Source of the DNA: Streptacidiphilus jiangxiensis
GTDB lineage: Bacteria; Actinomycetota; Actinomycetes; Streptomycetales; Streptomycetaceae
NCBI RefSeq assembly: GCF_900109465.1
Contig: NZ_FOAZ01000029.1
Coordinates: forward strand, 1 to 64,000
DNA length: 64,000 bases
Reading direction: 5' to 3'
Part shown: one piece after another, positions 21,663 through 30,559 of the stretch
Position numbering within the stretch: the first letter of the stretch is position 1
Layout of the letters: each line of letters opens with the position of its first letter
Notes under the pieces: model-generated
Databases searched by the model: none
What the model saw: only the letters and a program-made list of their open reading frames with translations
What the model was told of the DNA's origin: nothing
Program-made: the position numbers and the translations under genes

Positions 21663-21960
21663 GGCCGACGACACCGCCGACGATCATCGCGAGGAAGAGG
21701 GCGCGGGCGACCGTCACCGGCTCCCCGAGGGCGAACATGCCGTACAGGGCGGTGCCGACGGTGCCGACGGCGACCCAGACGGCGTAGCCGGTGCCGAGCG
21801 GGACGCTGCGCAGCGCGTAGGAGAGCCCGGCCATGCTGAGGACGACGGTGATGCCGAAGACGATGCTGGGCAGCGGACGGGAGAACCCCTTGGACGCCTG
21901 GAGGGCGACCGCCCAGACGGTCTCGAGGATGCCGGAGAAGAGGAGCACGATCCAGGCCAT
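21646..21960 (-). CDS. gdx: Small multidrug resistance family guanidinium exporter
   Basis: Four-helix SMR transporter that, as a dual-topology dimer, exports guanidinium in exchange for protons. The 104-residue product has the essential Glu13 in the segment FSGILETVWAVALQASKGF, and it closely follows the Gdx/SugE type rather than the EmrE type (GTGYAVWVAVGTVGTALYG, ending GLKLAH). The guanidine-III riboswitch 54 bases upstream gives independent support for the guanidinium role. Confidence 0.92.
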   Translation of the reverse strand: MAWIVLLFSGILETVWAVALQASKGFSRPLPSIVFGITVVLSMAGLSYALRSVPLGTGYAVWVAVGTVGTALYGMFALGEPVTVARALFLAMIVGGVVGLKLAH

Positions 21961-22013
21961 GACGGCGAGCCTTTCGCAGTAGGGGGCGGGGGCCGCGGCC
22001 CACCGCTCTTGCT

Positions 22014-22052
22014 GCGCCGTCTTGTCGGACCGGGTACGACGCGCTCGTCCGG
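22014..22052 (-). ncRNA. Guanidine-III riboswitch (ykkC-III)
   Basis: On the minus strand the RNA contains CCGGACGAG, GUACCCGGU and GACAAGACGGCGC in the order and spacing of the known ykkC-III aptamer. P1 pairs CCGG with CCGG, and P2 pairs GCGUCGU with ACGGCGC, which forms the H-type pseudoknot. It lies in the leader of the gdx exporter, which is the typical target. The rest of 21961-22296 (336 bases) holds no gene: it has the leader with a GGGCCGCGGCCC palindrome at 21990-22001, a candidate promoter, and the upstream region of the next plus-strand gene. Confidence 0.9.
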
Positions 22053-22096
22053 GAGACCGGGCATACCGTCCGGCCTCACTCTCGACCGTAACACAC

Positions 22097-22118
22097 CGGC
22101 ATGGGTCTCACCATGCCG
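22097..22118. promoter_or_regulatory. Palindrome upstream of the riboswitch leader
   Basis: Arms CGGCATGG and CCATGCCG are separated by six bases. It lies next to a possible -10 (TACGGT on the minus strand) of the gdx transcript and could be an operator. No regulator gene is obvious nearby. Confidence 0.35.
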
Positions 22119-22296
22119 CTGACCTGCAATGTCGCACCCGTCGGGCACCGCCCGGAGGGACGGGAAGCAGCGCGGCGGCTCCGCAGGGGAGCCCCGTCGC
22201 CCCCAGGCACCGCGGAACTCGCGACCTCGGCCTCCGGCCGGCCCGCCGAGGCCGAGTTCCCGGCCCGAGGAACCGCCGCCGCACTACGCTGCTGCC

Positions 22297-23463
22297 ATGT
22301 CGCTCCCGAGCATCGACACCGCCGAACGCCGGGCCCGGATCAACGCCCGGCTGCTGACTCGCCGAAAGGCGCCGCTCGCGGTCGCGGACGACCTGGTGGC
22401 GCTGCACGCCACCGACGCCGCGACGGTCTACCTCTCCCTCGCCGCCCGGCTGACCGCGCCCACCGTCGCAGCCGTGGAGCGCGCGCTCTACGACGAGGTG
22501 GCCCTGGTGCGGCTGCTCGCCATGCGGCGGACGCTGTTCGTCGTGCCGGTGGACCTCGCGCCCGTCGTCGACACCGCCGCCGCCCGCGCGATCGCCGCCA
22601 AGGAGCGCGAGAAGCTGCTCGACTTCCTGCGGGAGGGGGGCGGTTGGGACGCCGCCTGGCTGGAGGCCGCCGAGCGGGAGACGCTGGAGGCGCTGCACCG
22701 GATCGGCCCCGCCTCGGGGCAGGAGCTGGGCGCGGCCGTGCCCGCGCTGCAGGAGCGGGTGACCGTCGCCGCGGGCAAGCCCTACGAGGCCGTGCAGACC
22801 GTCGCCTCCCGCGTGCTGCGGGTGCTGGCGGCGGAGAACAGGATCCGCCGGGACCGCCCGCGCGGCAGTTGGACCTCCAGCGCCTACCGCTGGACGGAGA
22901 GCACGCCGTGGCCGGAGTTGCCGATCGCGCCGGCGCGCGCGGAACTGGTGCGCCGCTGGCTCGCGAGCTACGGGCCCGGCACGGAGGCCGACCTGAAGTG
23001 GTGGACAGGCTGGCCGCTCGGGGCGGTGCGCAAGGCGCTGGCCGAGGTCGGCGCGGAGCGCGTCGCCCTGCCCGACGCCCCCGCCGCCGACGGTGACGGC
23101 TTCGTCCTGCCCGGCGACACGGCACCCGTCCGCGCGTCCGCGCCTCGGGCGGCCCTGCTGCCCGCGCTGGACCCGACCGCGATGGGCTGGCGCGAGCGCG
23201 CCTGGTACACCGACCCGGGGCACGCCGACCAACTCTTCGACCGCACCGGCAACATCGGGCCGACGGTCTGGTGGGCCGGCCGGGTCGTCGGCGGCTGGGC
23301 CCAGGCGACGGACGGCTCGGTCGTCTGGCGACTGCTGGAGGACGTGGGCGCGGAGGCCGCCTCCGCCGTCGAGGCGGAGGCCGCGCACCTGACGGCCTTC
23401 CTGGGCGACGCCCGGGTCACCCCGCGTTTCCGCACCCCGCTGGAGCGCGAACTCAGCAGCTGA
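22297..23463 (+). CDS. Winged-helix DNA-binding protein of the AlkZ-like family
   Basis: Related to AlkZ-type DNA glycosylases built from three tandem winged helices. The 388-residue product begins MSLPSIDTAERRARINARLL, and after the first helix pair has VALHATDAATVYLSLAARL. In AlkZ this position holds a QxQ catalytic motif, here replaced by HAT, so base-excision activity of the AlkZ type is doubtful. The start ATG at 22297 is chosen because the family begins there; the longer open frame upstream is low in coding character. Confidence 0.82.
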   Translation: MSLPSIDTAERRARINARLLTRRKAPLAVADDLVALHATDAATVYLSLAARLTAPTVAAVERALYDEVALVRLLAMRRTLFVVPVDLAPVVDTAAARAIAAKEREKLLDFLREGGGWDAAWLEAAERETLEALHRIGPASGQELGAAVPALQERVTVAAGKPYEAVQTVASRVLRVLAAENRIRRDRPRGSWTSSAYRWTESTPWPELPIAPARAELVRRWLASYGPGTEADLKWWTGWPLGAVRKALAEVGAERVALPDAPAADGDGFVLPGDTAPVRASAPRAALLPALDPTAMGWRERAWYTDPGHADQLFDRTGNIGPTVWWAGRVVGGWAQATDGSVVWRLLEDVGAEAASAVEAEAAHLTAFLGDARVTPRFRTPLERELSS

Positions 23464-23476
23464 ACGGAGTGCACGA

Positions 23477-23505
23477 CGGGGCCCCGGCCGACGGCCGGGG
23501 CCCCG
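23477..23505. terminator. Bidirectional terminator hairpin
   Basis: CGGGGCCCCGGCC (23477-23489) pairs perfectly with GGCCGGGGCCCCG (23493-23505) across a three-base loop. It lies between the convergent AlkZ-like and secreted-protein genes and has no T tract, as is common in streptomycetes. Confidence 0.75.
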
Positions 23506-23522
23506 CGTGTGGTGGCATGACG

Positions 23523-25553
23523 TCAGGTCAGGTGCACCGAGGCGTCGTCGATCAGGAACGCGGTCTGGCCGGTGGTGGAGTGCGAGACCAGCTTCAGGCC
23601 GACCGTGGAGCCGAGCTCACTCGCGATGTACGGGGTGAGGTCGAAGCTCTGGAGCTGGTAGCCGCTGGTCGCGTCCTGGTTGGACCAGGTCTTGACCACG
23701 CCGATCTCGTTGCCGCTGTACTGGTCGTAGAGGACCAGCGACATGGTGTCGGCAGCGCTGCTGCTCGGCGCGGTACCGGTGATGTTCAGGTAGAACGAGA
23801 AGGACATGTGCTTGTAGCCGGGCGTCGTCTCGACCCACTGGGTGATCGAGTCGTCGGTGTCCTGGCCGAGCCAGGCGTAGCCGTTGCCCGTGCGCGCCTG
23901 GTGCGCGGTGGCCGAGGTGACGACGTTCCAACCGCTCTCGTTCCAGGCGGTGTGGTCGTAGCTGCCGTTCTCGAAGCCGGAGTCGATCAGCTGCTCGATC
24001 GGCGTGCAGCCCTGCTGCGGGCCGTTGAAGAAGCCCATCCAGCTGGTCTGCGACTGGCTGTTGCCCTTGTCGTCGGCGGCCGTGACGGTCACCGAGTTCC
24101 ATCCGGTGGCCGAGGTCTGGCCGGTGATGCGGCCGGTGCCGGGGTCGATCGACACGCCCGCGGGCAGGCCGGTCGCGCTGTAGGTGAGCTTGCCGGAGGC
24201 CGTGTCGGAGGCCAGCACCGCGTAGTCCATCGGCGTGTTCGTCGACAGACTCTGGTCACAGGGCTTGGTCACCAGCAGCGCCTGGTTGGCGAAGAGCGGG
24301 TCGTTGCCCATGCAGTTGTGGTCGTAGTTGGACCACAGCGTCTGCACCGGGAAGACACCGGTCGACAGCGTCAGGTTGAACAGGCCGCCCATGGTGCCGG
24401 CCGGGATCCAGGCGCACTTGTCGCCGATCTCCTGGCCGGTGGCGTCCGTCCAGGCACCGATCGGGTTCTGGTCGGAGATGGTCTCGGCGTACTCGTGGCC
24501 GCCGATGATGCCGTAGCCGTCCAGGTGGCCGCGCTGGCCGCCGTTGATCCAGTTGGTGCCGCAGTACTTGTTGTCCGTCAGGTACGGCATCAGCGTGTAC
24601 GCGACGGTCCCGTAGCTGCTGCGGGAGAAGGTGTGCCAGGCGCAGTAGCCCAGCTCCTGCCAGTGGTCCGGGTCGGCGCCGGGCACGGTGTTGATGACGT
24701 ACTGGACGTTGCGGTTCTGGTTGGGCTGGGTGTTGCCGAAGTGCTGTGCGGCGGCGAGCGCCTCGGCCGCGATCTGCGGCTCGGTGGCGGCGTTCGGCGC
24801 GGCGGTGGAGTTGTCGTACCAGATGCCGGCGAGGGTCTTGCCCGCGACGGGGAAGCCGACGCGGTTGGCGCCGGACGGACAGGAGACGCTGCCCGCCGCG
24901 ATGTTCTCGCAGTACTGCGTCGGCACCTTGGACCACGTGTCGCCGCTGGAGCCCAGGCCGCTGAAGAAGTCCTGCTGGTACGGGGAGGCGCCCTCGGGGT
25001 CACCGCTGAAGGTGGTGTGCCCGGCGGCGTCGGTGCCCTGGGTACCCCACTGGTTTCCCCAGTAGACCAGGTACACCTGCGGCGGACCGGTGGTGACACC
25101 GATCGAGTCCTGGCCGCCGCGGTAGGTCATGTTGAGGTCGTAGTTGTTGTGCGCGTGTACGCCGCTGTTCTGACCGTGCTTGGCGGCCTCCGCGGCCAGC
25201 GCGGCCTGCTGCGCCTTGCGCGCCGTGAAGGTCTGCTGGTTCAGCATGACCTGCGGCTTCGTCTCGGTGGCCTGCACCCAGACACCGTTGACCTTCAGCC
25301 AGCCCTCGGACACCGGGTGGGCGTCGGCGGGGCCCTTCGGCTTCGGCTTCGGCTTGGGCTTGGGCTTGGGCTTGGGGTGTGGCTTCGGCTTGTGCTTGTG
25401 GGCCGCGGTCGCAACGGACGTGGTGCCGGATGCACTGAACGGGGTCTGGGCCGCGGCGGTGCCGGCCATGCCGATGGCGGCGAGGCCGAAGGCCAGCGCC
25501 GCGACGAGACCACGTCTCATCGGCGACAGCCGACCGGTACGGGATATGGACAC
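23523..25553 (-). CDS. Large secreted protein with Lys-Pro repeat, Ig-like and C-terminal lectin-like domains
   Basis: The 676-residue product has a signal peptide (basic MRRG start at residue 12, hydrophobic core LVAALAFGLAAIGMAGTAAA). Behind it comes a stretch of alternating Lys-Pro (about residues 55-74), a central domain with HEYAE and eight or so cysteines, an Ig-like domain of the He_PIG type (ATGLPAGVSIDPGTGRITGQ), and a C-terminal beta-sandwich (DSGFENGSYDHTAWNESGW). The HEYAE motif recalls zinc peptidases and also EXORDIUM-type proteins; I cannot decide. The GTG at 25553 is chosen because GGAGAGG lies upstream. It is exported and probably attached to or active on the cell wall or an external polymer. 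Confidence 0.8.
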   Translation of the reverse strand: MSISRTGRLSPMRRGLVAALAFGLAAIGMAGTAAAQTPFSASGTTSVATAAHKHKPKPHPKPKPKPKPKPKPKGPADAHPVSEGWLKVNGVWVQATETKPQVMLNQQTFTARKAQQAALAAEAAKHGQNSGVHAHNNYDLNMTYRGGQDSIGVTTGPPQVYLVYWGNQWGTQGTDAAGHTTFSGDPEGASPYQQDFFSGLGSSGDTWSKVPTQYCENIAAGSVSCPSGANRVGFPVAGKTLAGIWYDNSTAAPNAATEPQIAAEALAAAQHFGNTQPNQNRNVQYVINTVPGADPDHWQELGYCAWHTFSRSSYGTVAYTLMPYLTDNKYCGTNWINGGQRGHLDGYGIIGGHEYAETISDQNPIGAWTDATGQEIGDKCAWIPAGTMGGLFNLTLSTGVFPVQTLWSNYDHNCMGNDPLFANQALLVTKPCDQSLSTNTPMDYAVLASDTASGKLTYSATGLPAGVSIDPGTGRITGQTSATGWNSVTVTAADDKGNSQSQTSWMGFFNGPQQGCTPIEQLIDSGFENGSYDHTAWNESGWNVVTSATAHQARTGNGYAWLGQDTDDSITQWVETTPGYKHMSFSFYLNITGTAPSSSAADTMSLVLYDQYSGNEIGVVKTWSNQDATSGYQLQSFDLTPYIASELGSTVGLKLVSHSTTGQTAFLIDDASVHLT
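25333..25394 (-). repeat. Low-complexity (Lys-Pro)n coding repeat
   Basis: Six-base units of the form AAGCCS or AAGCCG follow each other, encoding about ten Lys-Pro pairs just after the signal peptide. Such a linker is known in streptomycete wall proteins. Copy number may vary between strains. Confidence 0.8.
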
Positions 25554-25648
25554 AGTCGTCCTCTCCAAGGGGTGCGAAACGGGGGAATCAGCCGATGGAG
25601 CAGGCGCGATGCCCGGTTCGACGCCCATCTCGGCTCAGGAGCAGTGCT

Positions 25649-25660
25649 ATGACACATGTC
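25649..25660. promoter_or_regulatory. Inverted repeat TGACA-N2-TGTCA upstream of the secreted-protein gene
   Basis: TGACACATGTCA lies about 100 bases upstream of the secreted-protein start in an AT-rich patch (25645-25740) that stands out from its surroundings. TGTGACAT at 25717 is a related half-site. Binding protein unknown. Confidence 0.35.
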
Positions 25661-25783
25661 ACGTGTTATTCACGTCAAGACCTTTGACACGATCAGCTGC
25701 CATGGCCAATACAACATGTGACATTTCACCTGGGAGAAGAGGAATGCCCAGGGATGCACGGCTCCAGGTGTTTTGACTCCCCC

Positions 25784-26320
25784 TCACAACCCCCGCGCGA
25801 CGTACGCGTCATGCAGCGGCTGCCAGTCCCGGGCCGGGTCCCACCCGGGCCAGTCCACCGCGCCGCCGTCCAAGGCCTGTGCCAGATAGTCCAGATGGAG
25901 ATGCCACCCGGCCAGCAGCAGCGCCGGCCGCTCGATCGGCGCGGGCAACGCGGCACTGAACGCGAGGGTCGCACCGCCGCCCTCGTCCGCCAGCTCGAAC
26001 CGCACCCGGCCGTGCGGCTCCAGGTCCAACTGGAGCAGGGTCGGCGGGTCGTAGGCGGTGACCGTGCCGGTGGCGATCACTGTCCGCCCCTCGGTGTCGG
26101 TGTTCAGCCACCGGAGCACGACGCCCCCGCCCTCGGCGGGATCGAGCCGGTCCGCGGCCGCGAGCCAACGGCGCAGCAGCGCGGGGCGCGAGAGGTAGGG
26201 CCACACCTGCGCGACGGGATGCGACAGGTGCCGGTAGAAGACGACCGCGTCATGGGCGGCGTCCACGGAGACGATGCTGCCGTCCGGCTGCGGCTCCCGC
26301 GTCTGCGCTCGGCTGTTCAC
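25784..26320 (-). CDS. SRPBCC/AHSA1-like protein
   Basis: The 178-residue product has the AHSA1-type layout: VVFYRHLSHPVAQVWPYLSR, the central GG-VVLRWLNTDTEGR strands and a C-terminal helix (LAGWHLHLDYLAQALDGG). These proteins bind small hydrophobic ligands or act as chaperone-like modulators. The start ATG at 26320 fits; the 25 bases between it and the methyltransferase stop suggest co-transcription. Confidence 0.8.
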   Translation of the reverse strand: MNSRAQTREPQPDGSIVSVDAAHDAVVFYRHLSHPVAQVWPYLSRPALLRRWLAAADRLDPAEGGGVVLRWLNTDTEGRTVIATGTVTAYDPPTLLQLDLEPHGRVRFELADEGGGATLAFSAALPAPIERPALLLAGWHLHLDYLAQALDGGAVDWPGWDPARDWQPLHDAYVARGL

Positions 26321-26344
26321 CCTCCGATCATCACCCGCCTCCGG

Positions 26345-27337
26345 CTAGGCCGCCTCTGCGGTGACCACGCTGAGCGGCCCCGCGAGCACCCGGTGGCCGG
26401 TGAAGCGCCAGCCCGTCGCCTCCAGCCAGGCCCGGGCCTCGTCCACGCTGTACACGTCGCCGTGGTGCAGGTTCACCGCGAACTCTCCGGCCATCAGTGC
26501 CGCCATCAGCGGCTGCGTGTGGGTCGGGTCGGTCCAGAAGTCGGCGACCAGCAGCAGCGCGCCGTGCTCGACCACGTCCCGGACCCGCGTGAGCAGCGCG
26601 CGGTTCTCCTCGGGCGAGAAGTAATGGATCACGTTGGCCAGCAGGCAGGCGTCGTGACCGGCGGGCAGCGGATCCGTCCGGGCGTCCACGCTCACGACCG
26701 CGACCCGGTCGGCCAGCCCCGCCGCGGCAACGCTCTCACGCGCGATCGCGGCCACCATCGGCAGCTCGGCCACCGTCGCCGAGAGCTGCGGCTGCGCGCC
26801 GACCACGGCCATCGACCAGAAGCCGGTGCCGCCGCCGATGTCCAGCAGCCGGTCCCGACCGGACAGCTCGTCGCCCTGCGCGAGCGCGAGGGCCGCGCCG
26901 GTCGTGATGGCCTGGATGCCCGCGGAGGCGATCCGCTGGTCCTCCTCGTCCAGCTCGGTGATCTGCGAGCTCGGGCCCTTGCTGAGCGCCTGCGCGAGCC
27001 CCTCCCAGGTCCGATAGCTGAGCCGGTCCCAGAAGCGGAGGAACGGCCGCAGGTCGGCCGGGGTCTTCCCGGCCAGGTAGAACTGGGTGGCCGGGGTGTT
27101 GCGATATCCCTGCGCATCGTGGTCCAGCAGCCCGAGCGCGACCATCGCGTCCGCGCTGATCCGGGCCGCGCGCGGGGTCAGCCCCGTCCGGGCCGCGAGG
27201 GTGTCGAGGTCGGCGGGGCCGTCGGCGAGGCACTCGAAGAGGCCGAGCTCGTTGGCGGCGTAGAGGTGCTTGGCGGCCATGAAGCCGCAGGCGGTGCGGA
27301 TGATCGGTTCCGGATCGGGGACAGCGCTGGTGGTCAT
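26345..27337 (-). CDS. SAM-dependent O-methyltransferase (COMT-like)
   Basis: The 330-residue product has an N-terminal winged-helix dimerisation domain (IIRTACGFMAAKHLYAANEL) and a Rossmann methyltransferase domain with DIGGGTG as the SAM motif (near residue 167). This layout is that of plant-COMT-like and antibiotic O-methyltransferases. The acceptor substrate is unknown. The LuxR-type regulator ends 67 bases upstream on the same strand. Confidence 0.88.
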   Translation of the reverse strand: MTTSAVPDPEPIIRTACGFMAAKHLYAANELGLFECLADGPADLDTLAARTGLTPRAARISADAMVALGLLDHDAQGYRNTPATQFYLAGKTPADLRPFLRFWDRLSYRTWEGLAQALSKGPSSQITELDEEDQRIASAGIQAITTGAALALAQGDELSGRDRLLDIGGGTGFWSMAVVGAQPQLSATVAELPMVAAIARESVAAAGLADRVAVVSVDARTDPLPAGHDACLLANVIHYFSPEENRALLTRVRDVVEHGALLLVADFWTDPTHTQPLMAALMAGEFAVNLHHGDVYSVDEARAWLEATGWRFTGHRVLAGPLSVVTAEAA

Positions 27338-27404
27338 GTGACCCTCCCGGGGAGCGGAGGACTGTCCTCTCCAGTCTGTGCGCTCGGTCGGGCTGTGCGC
27401 TCGG

Positions 27405-30400
27405 TCAGGAGGGAACGAGCGCAGCCAGCTCCCCCCGGGAGGCGACGCCGAGCTTCGGGTAGGCCTTGTAGAGGTGGTAGCCCACCGTGCGGGAGCTCAG
27501 GAAGAGCTGGGCGGCGATGTCCCGGTTGGACATCCCCTGGGCTGCCAGGCGGACGATCTGCGTCTCCTGGGGCGTGAGACCCGACAGCGGCCCGGCCGCG
27601 CGGGGCTCCGCCGGTGCCGCGCCGGAGGCGTCCAGCTCGGCGCGGGCGCGGGCCGCCCACGGCGCGGCGTCGAGAGCGTCGAAGGCGCGCGCCGCGGCGC
27701 GCAGCGGTGCGCGGGCCTCGGACTTGCGGCGGGCGCGCCGCAGCCACTCGCCGAACAGCAGCTCCGTGCGGGCCTCGTCCCAGGGGTGGCCCGAACCGGC
27801 GTGCAGGGCCAGGGCCTCGCGGTACAGCTGCTCGGCGAGCTCGTCAGGGGCCAGCAGCGCGTGGCAGCGCAGCAGCAGGGCGCGGGCCCAGTCGCGCTCC
27901 GCGCGCCGCGCCCAGCGCTCGAACCGGGCCAGCGGCTCCGCCATCAACTCGGCCGACTCCTCGCGGCGGACGCGAACGGCGGCCTCCAGTGCGTCGGGGA
28001 AGGCGCGCAGCGCGGGAACGGAGCCGAGGTCGGGGCCACGGACCAGCGCGTCCAGCGTGGTGAACGCCTCCTCCGCGCGGCCGAGGCCGAGATCGAGCAG
28101 GCCGGGCGCCCAAAGCCGCCAGGGCGCGCCGGACAGGGCGGCCGCGCCACCGCGGGTCTCGGCGTCGGCGGTGCGCAGGGCGTCGTGGCAGGCGTCCTCG
28201 TCGCCGCGCTGGGCGGCCAGGTAGGCGAGCAGGCTGTGGACCGGCGCCGCCCACTGGACCTGCCGGACGTCCTCGGCGAGCGCGAGCGCCTCCTCTGCGT
28301 GGGCGCGCGCCTGACCGGCCCGGCCGTGGAAGAGCTCGGCCTGGGCGAGGGTGAGCAGCAGCGGGGGCAGGGCGGCCAGCACCCCGCCGGCGCGGGCCTC
28401 CGTCACCACCTCGGCGGTGACCGTCAGTGCCTCCTCGTCGCGCCCCATCCCGAGCGCCGCCGCGCAGGAGGCCCCGAGATCGACGGGGACGACCGCCCCG
28501 CCGGCCCGCGCCGCGGCCAGCACCTCCGCGAGGGACGGGACAGCCGACCCGCCGGCGACGGAAGCGGTGTCGACGGCAGGCACGACGGCATCGGCCCCGA
28601 CAGCAGCAGGCCCCTCCCCCGCGCCGCCCCGGCCCGGAACGGCGGCGGCCACGCCGGACGCTCTCGCGAGGGCGGCGTCGGTTGCCTCGGGTGCCGTCGC
28701 GGCGAGCAGGTGGGAGACGACGGGGGCGAGGCCGTCCTCGGGTGGCAGTGTGAGCGCCCCCAGGCGGCGCAGCGTCTCGCGGACGGCGGCCTCGTCGACG
28801 GTGCGGGCGATGTCCAGGGCGTGGAGCAGGACGCGGGCCGTCGGGCCGGGGTGGGCGTCGGCGACCAGGTCCGCGGTGTCGAGCATCAGGCGGTGGGCCG
28901 TCTCCGGCGCGCCGCGCCAGAACTGGGCGAAGCCCTCGATGAACGTCACGTGCGCGAGCATCACCGGGTCGGTGGGCCTGCGGGCGAGCGCGCGGCGGGC
29001 CAGGGACTCGGCGCGGGCGACCTCGCCCGCCTCGGCGGCGGCCTCGGCCGCCTGGACCAGGCGCCGGGTGACCTCCTCCGGAGCGGGGCTGAGCAGCGCG
29101 GCGCGCTCGTAGGCAGAGGCCGCGCCGGTGTGGCCGCCGCGGGCGGCGGCCGTCTCGGCGACCCGTTCCAGGGCGGCGGCGACGGACTCGTCGGGGCCGG
29201 GGGCTGCCTGCACCAGGTGCCAGGCACGGCGCACGGCCGCGTCGCCGCCGGGAACCTCCCGCTCGTCCAGGGCCGCGGCGAGGGCGGCGTGCGCCGCGAG
29301 CCGCTGGGCCAGTGGGGCGCGGCTCAGCACGGCGGAGCGCAGCAGCGGGTGCCGGAAGGCGAGCCGCCCTGCGGGGCCGGTGGCGCCGACCAGCCCGGCC
29401 TCCTCGGCGGGCTGCAGATCGGCGGCCGAGGCGCCGATCCGGGCGGCGGCGGCGAGCACGACGGGCAGCTCGCCGGTCTCCTCGGCCGCGGCGACCAGCA
29501 GCAGCGTCTGCGTCGCGGCCGGAAGGCGGCTGAGCTGTCCGTGGTAGGCCAGTTGGAGCCGGCCTGAGAGCGGCAGCGCGGCGGCGCCCGCGCCGGGACC
29601 GGCAACGGCGGCACCACCGGCCGCGCGCCCGCCGCGCTCGCCACCCGCACCGCTCCCGCTGCTCGTGCGAAGGGCGCCGCCGACCGCGCTGCCGACAGCG
29701 TCGTCGAAGACGGTCTCCAGCGACGGCAGCTCGCGCAGCGCCAGCGGGTTGCCGTGCGCCAGCTCCAGCACGTGACGCTGCGTCATGTCGTCAGCCGTCG
29801 GCACGTACTGCGCCAGCAGGGCGCGCGCGGCCGCCTCGTCGAGCCCGCCGAGGCGCAGCTCCGGCAGGCCCGCGGCAGGCACCTGCCCCTCTCCCTCGCG
29901 GGCCGCGAGCAGCACCACCACGCCCTCGGCGCGCAGACGCCGGGAGGCCAGCAGCAGGGCCTCCGTCGACGCGGCATCGCACCACTGGACGTCGTCGACC
30001 AGGCAGAGCACGGGACCGGACTCGGCCAGCTCCGCCAGCAGACCGAGCACCCCGAGGCCGGCCAGCAGACGACCACCGGCGGCGCCGGACGCGTCGGGCT
30101 CGGCGAGGCCGAAGGCACGCTCCAGCGCCTGCCGCTGCGGCGCGGGCAGCGCGCCCAGGCCGTCGAGAGCCGGGGCGAGCAGCAACTGCAGCGCCGCGAA
30201 CGGCAGATCGGACTCGGCCTCGACTCCGGCCGTGCGCAGCACCGTCCACCCCGCCGCCGAACTGCAGCCCTGCGCCGCGTGGTCGAGCAGCGCGGTCTTG
30301 CCGATGCCGGGCTCACCGCGCAGCACGAGCACGCCGCTGCGCCGCTCGGCCCGTGCCGCCGCGGCCAGAAGTTCGTCGATGACGGCCTGTTCGGCCCCCC

Positions 30401-30413
30401 GTCCGTACAGCAT
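27405..30413 (-). CDS. LAL-family LuxR transcriptional regulator (large, ATP-binding)
   Basis: The 1002-residue product has an N-terminal AAA/STAND ATPase with Walker A GEPGIGKTALL (about residues 34-44) and Walker B VLCLVDDVQWCD (about 134-145), a long TPR-like helical middle, and a C-terminal LuxR helix-turn-helix (LTPQETQIVRLAAQGMSNRD and the SSRTVGYHLYKAY recognition helix). LAL regulators typically control secondary metabolism. It is divergent from a SnoaL-like gene and an MFS exporter, the likely targets. Confidence 0.93.
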   Translation of the reverse strand: MLYGRGAEQAVIDELLAAAARAERRSGVLVLRGEPGIGKTALLDHAAQGCSSAAGWTVLRTAGVEAESDLPFAALQLLLAPALDGLGALPAPQRQALERAFGLAEPDASGAAGGRLLAGLGVLGLLAELAESGPVLCLVDDVQWCDAASTEALLLASRRLRAEGVVVLLAAREGEGQVPAAGLPELRLGGLDEAAARALLAQYVPTADDMTQRHVLELAHGNPLALRELPSLETVFDDAVGSAVGGALRTSSGSGAGGERGGRAAGGAAVAGPGAGAAALPLSGRLQLAYHGQLSRLPAATQTLLLVAAAEETGELPVVLAAAARIGASAADLQPAEEAGLVGATGPAGRLAFRHPLLRSAVLSRAPLAQRLAAHAALAAALDEREVPGGDAAVRRAWHLVQAAPGPDESVAAALERVAETAAARGGHTGAASAYERAALLSPAPEEVTRRLVQAAEAAAEAGEVARAESLARRALARRPTDPVMLAHVTFIEGFAQFWRGAPETAHRLMLDTADLVADAHPGPTARVLLHALDIARTVDEAAVRETLRRLGALTLPPEDGLAPVVSHLLAATAPEATDAALARASGVAAAVPGRGGAGEGPAAVGADAVVPAVDTASVAGGSAVPSLAEVLAAARAGGAVVPVDLGASCAAALGMGRDEEALTVTAEVVTEARAGGVLAALPPLLLTLAQAELFHGRAGQARAHAEEALALAEDVRQVQWAAPVHSLLAYLAAQRGDEDACHDALRTADAETRGGAAALSGAPWRLWAPGLLDLGLGRAEEAFTTLDALVRGPDLGSVPALRAFPDALEAAVRVRREESAELMAEPLARFERWARRAERDWARALLLRCHALLAPDELAEQLYREALALHAGSGHPWDEARTELLFGEWLRRARRKSEARAPLRAAARAFDALDAAPWAARARAELDASGAAPAEPRAAGPLSGLTPQETQIVRLAAQGMSNRDIAAQLFLSSRTVGYHLYKAYPKLGVASRGELAALVPS

Positions 30414-30559
30414 GCCGAAAACCCTACCCGGGCCTACCGACAGGACGGCGTCTCACCGCACGGAAAGTACCTAAGTGCGACTGATTCGGCCTCGCCCGGA
30501 CGTCCGTACCGTCTTGACCTGCAAGAACACACAGGCCATCACGACCGTAGGAGCCCACC

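Noticed and set aside
25333-25394. CRISPR-like short repeats
   Set aside because: The repeats are six-base coding units for Lys-Pro without spacers.
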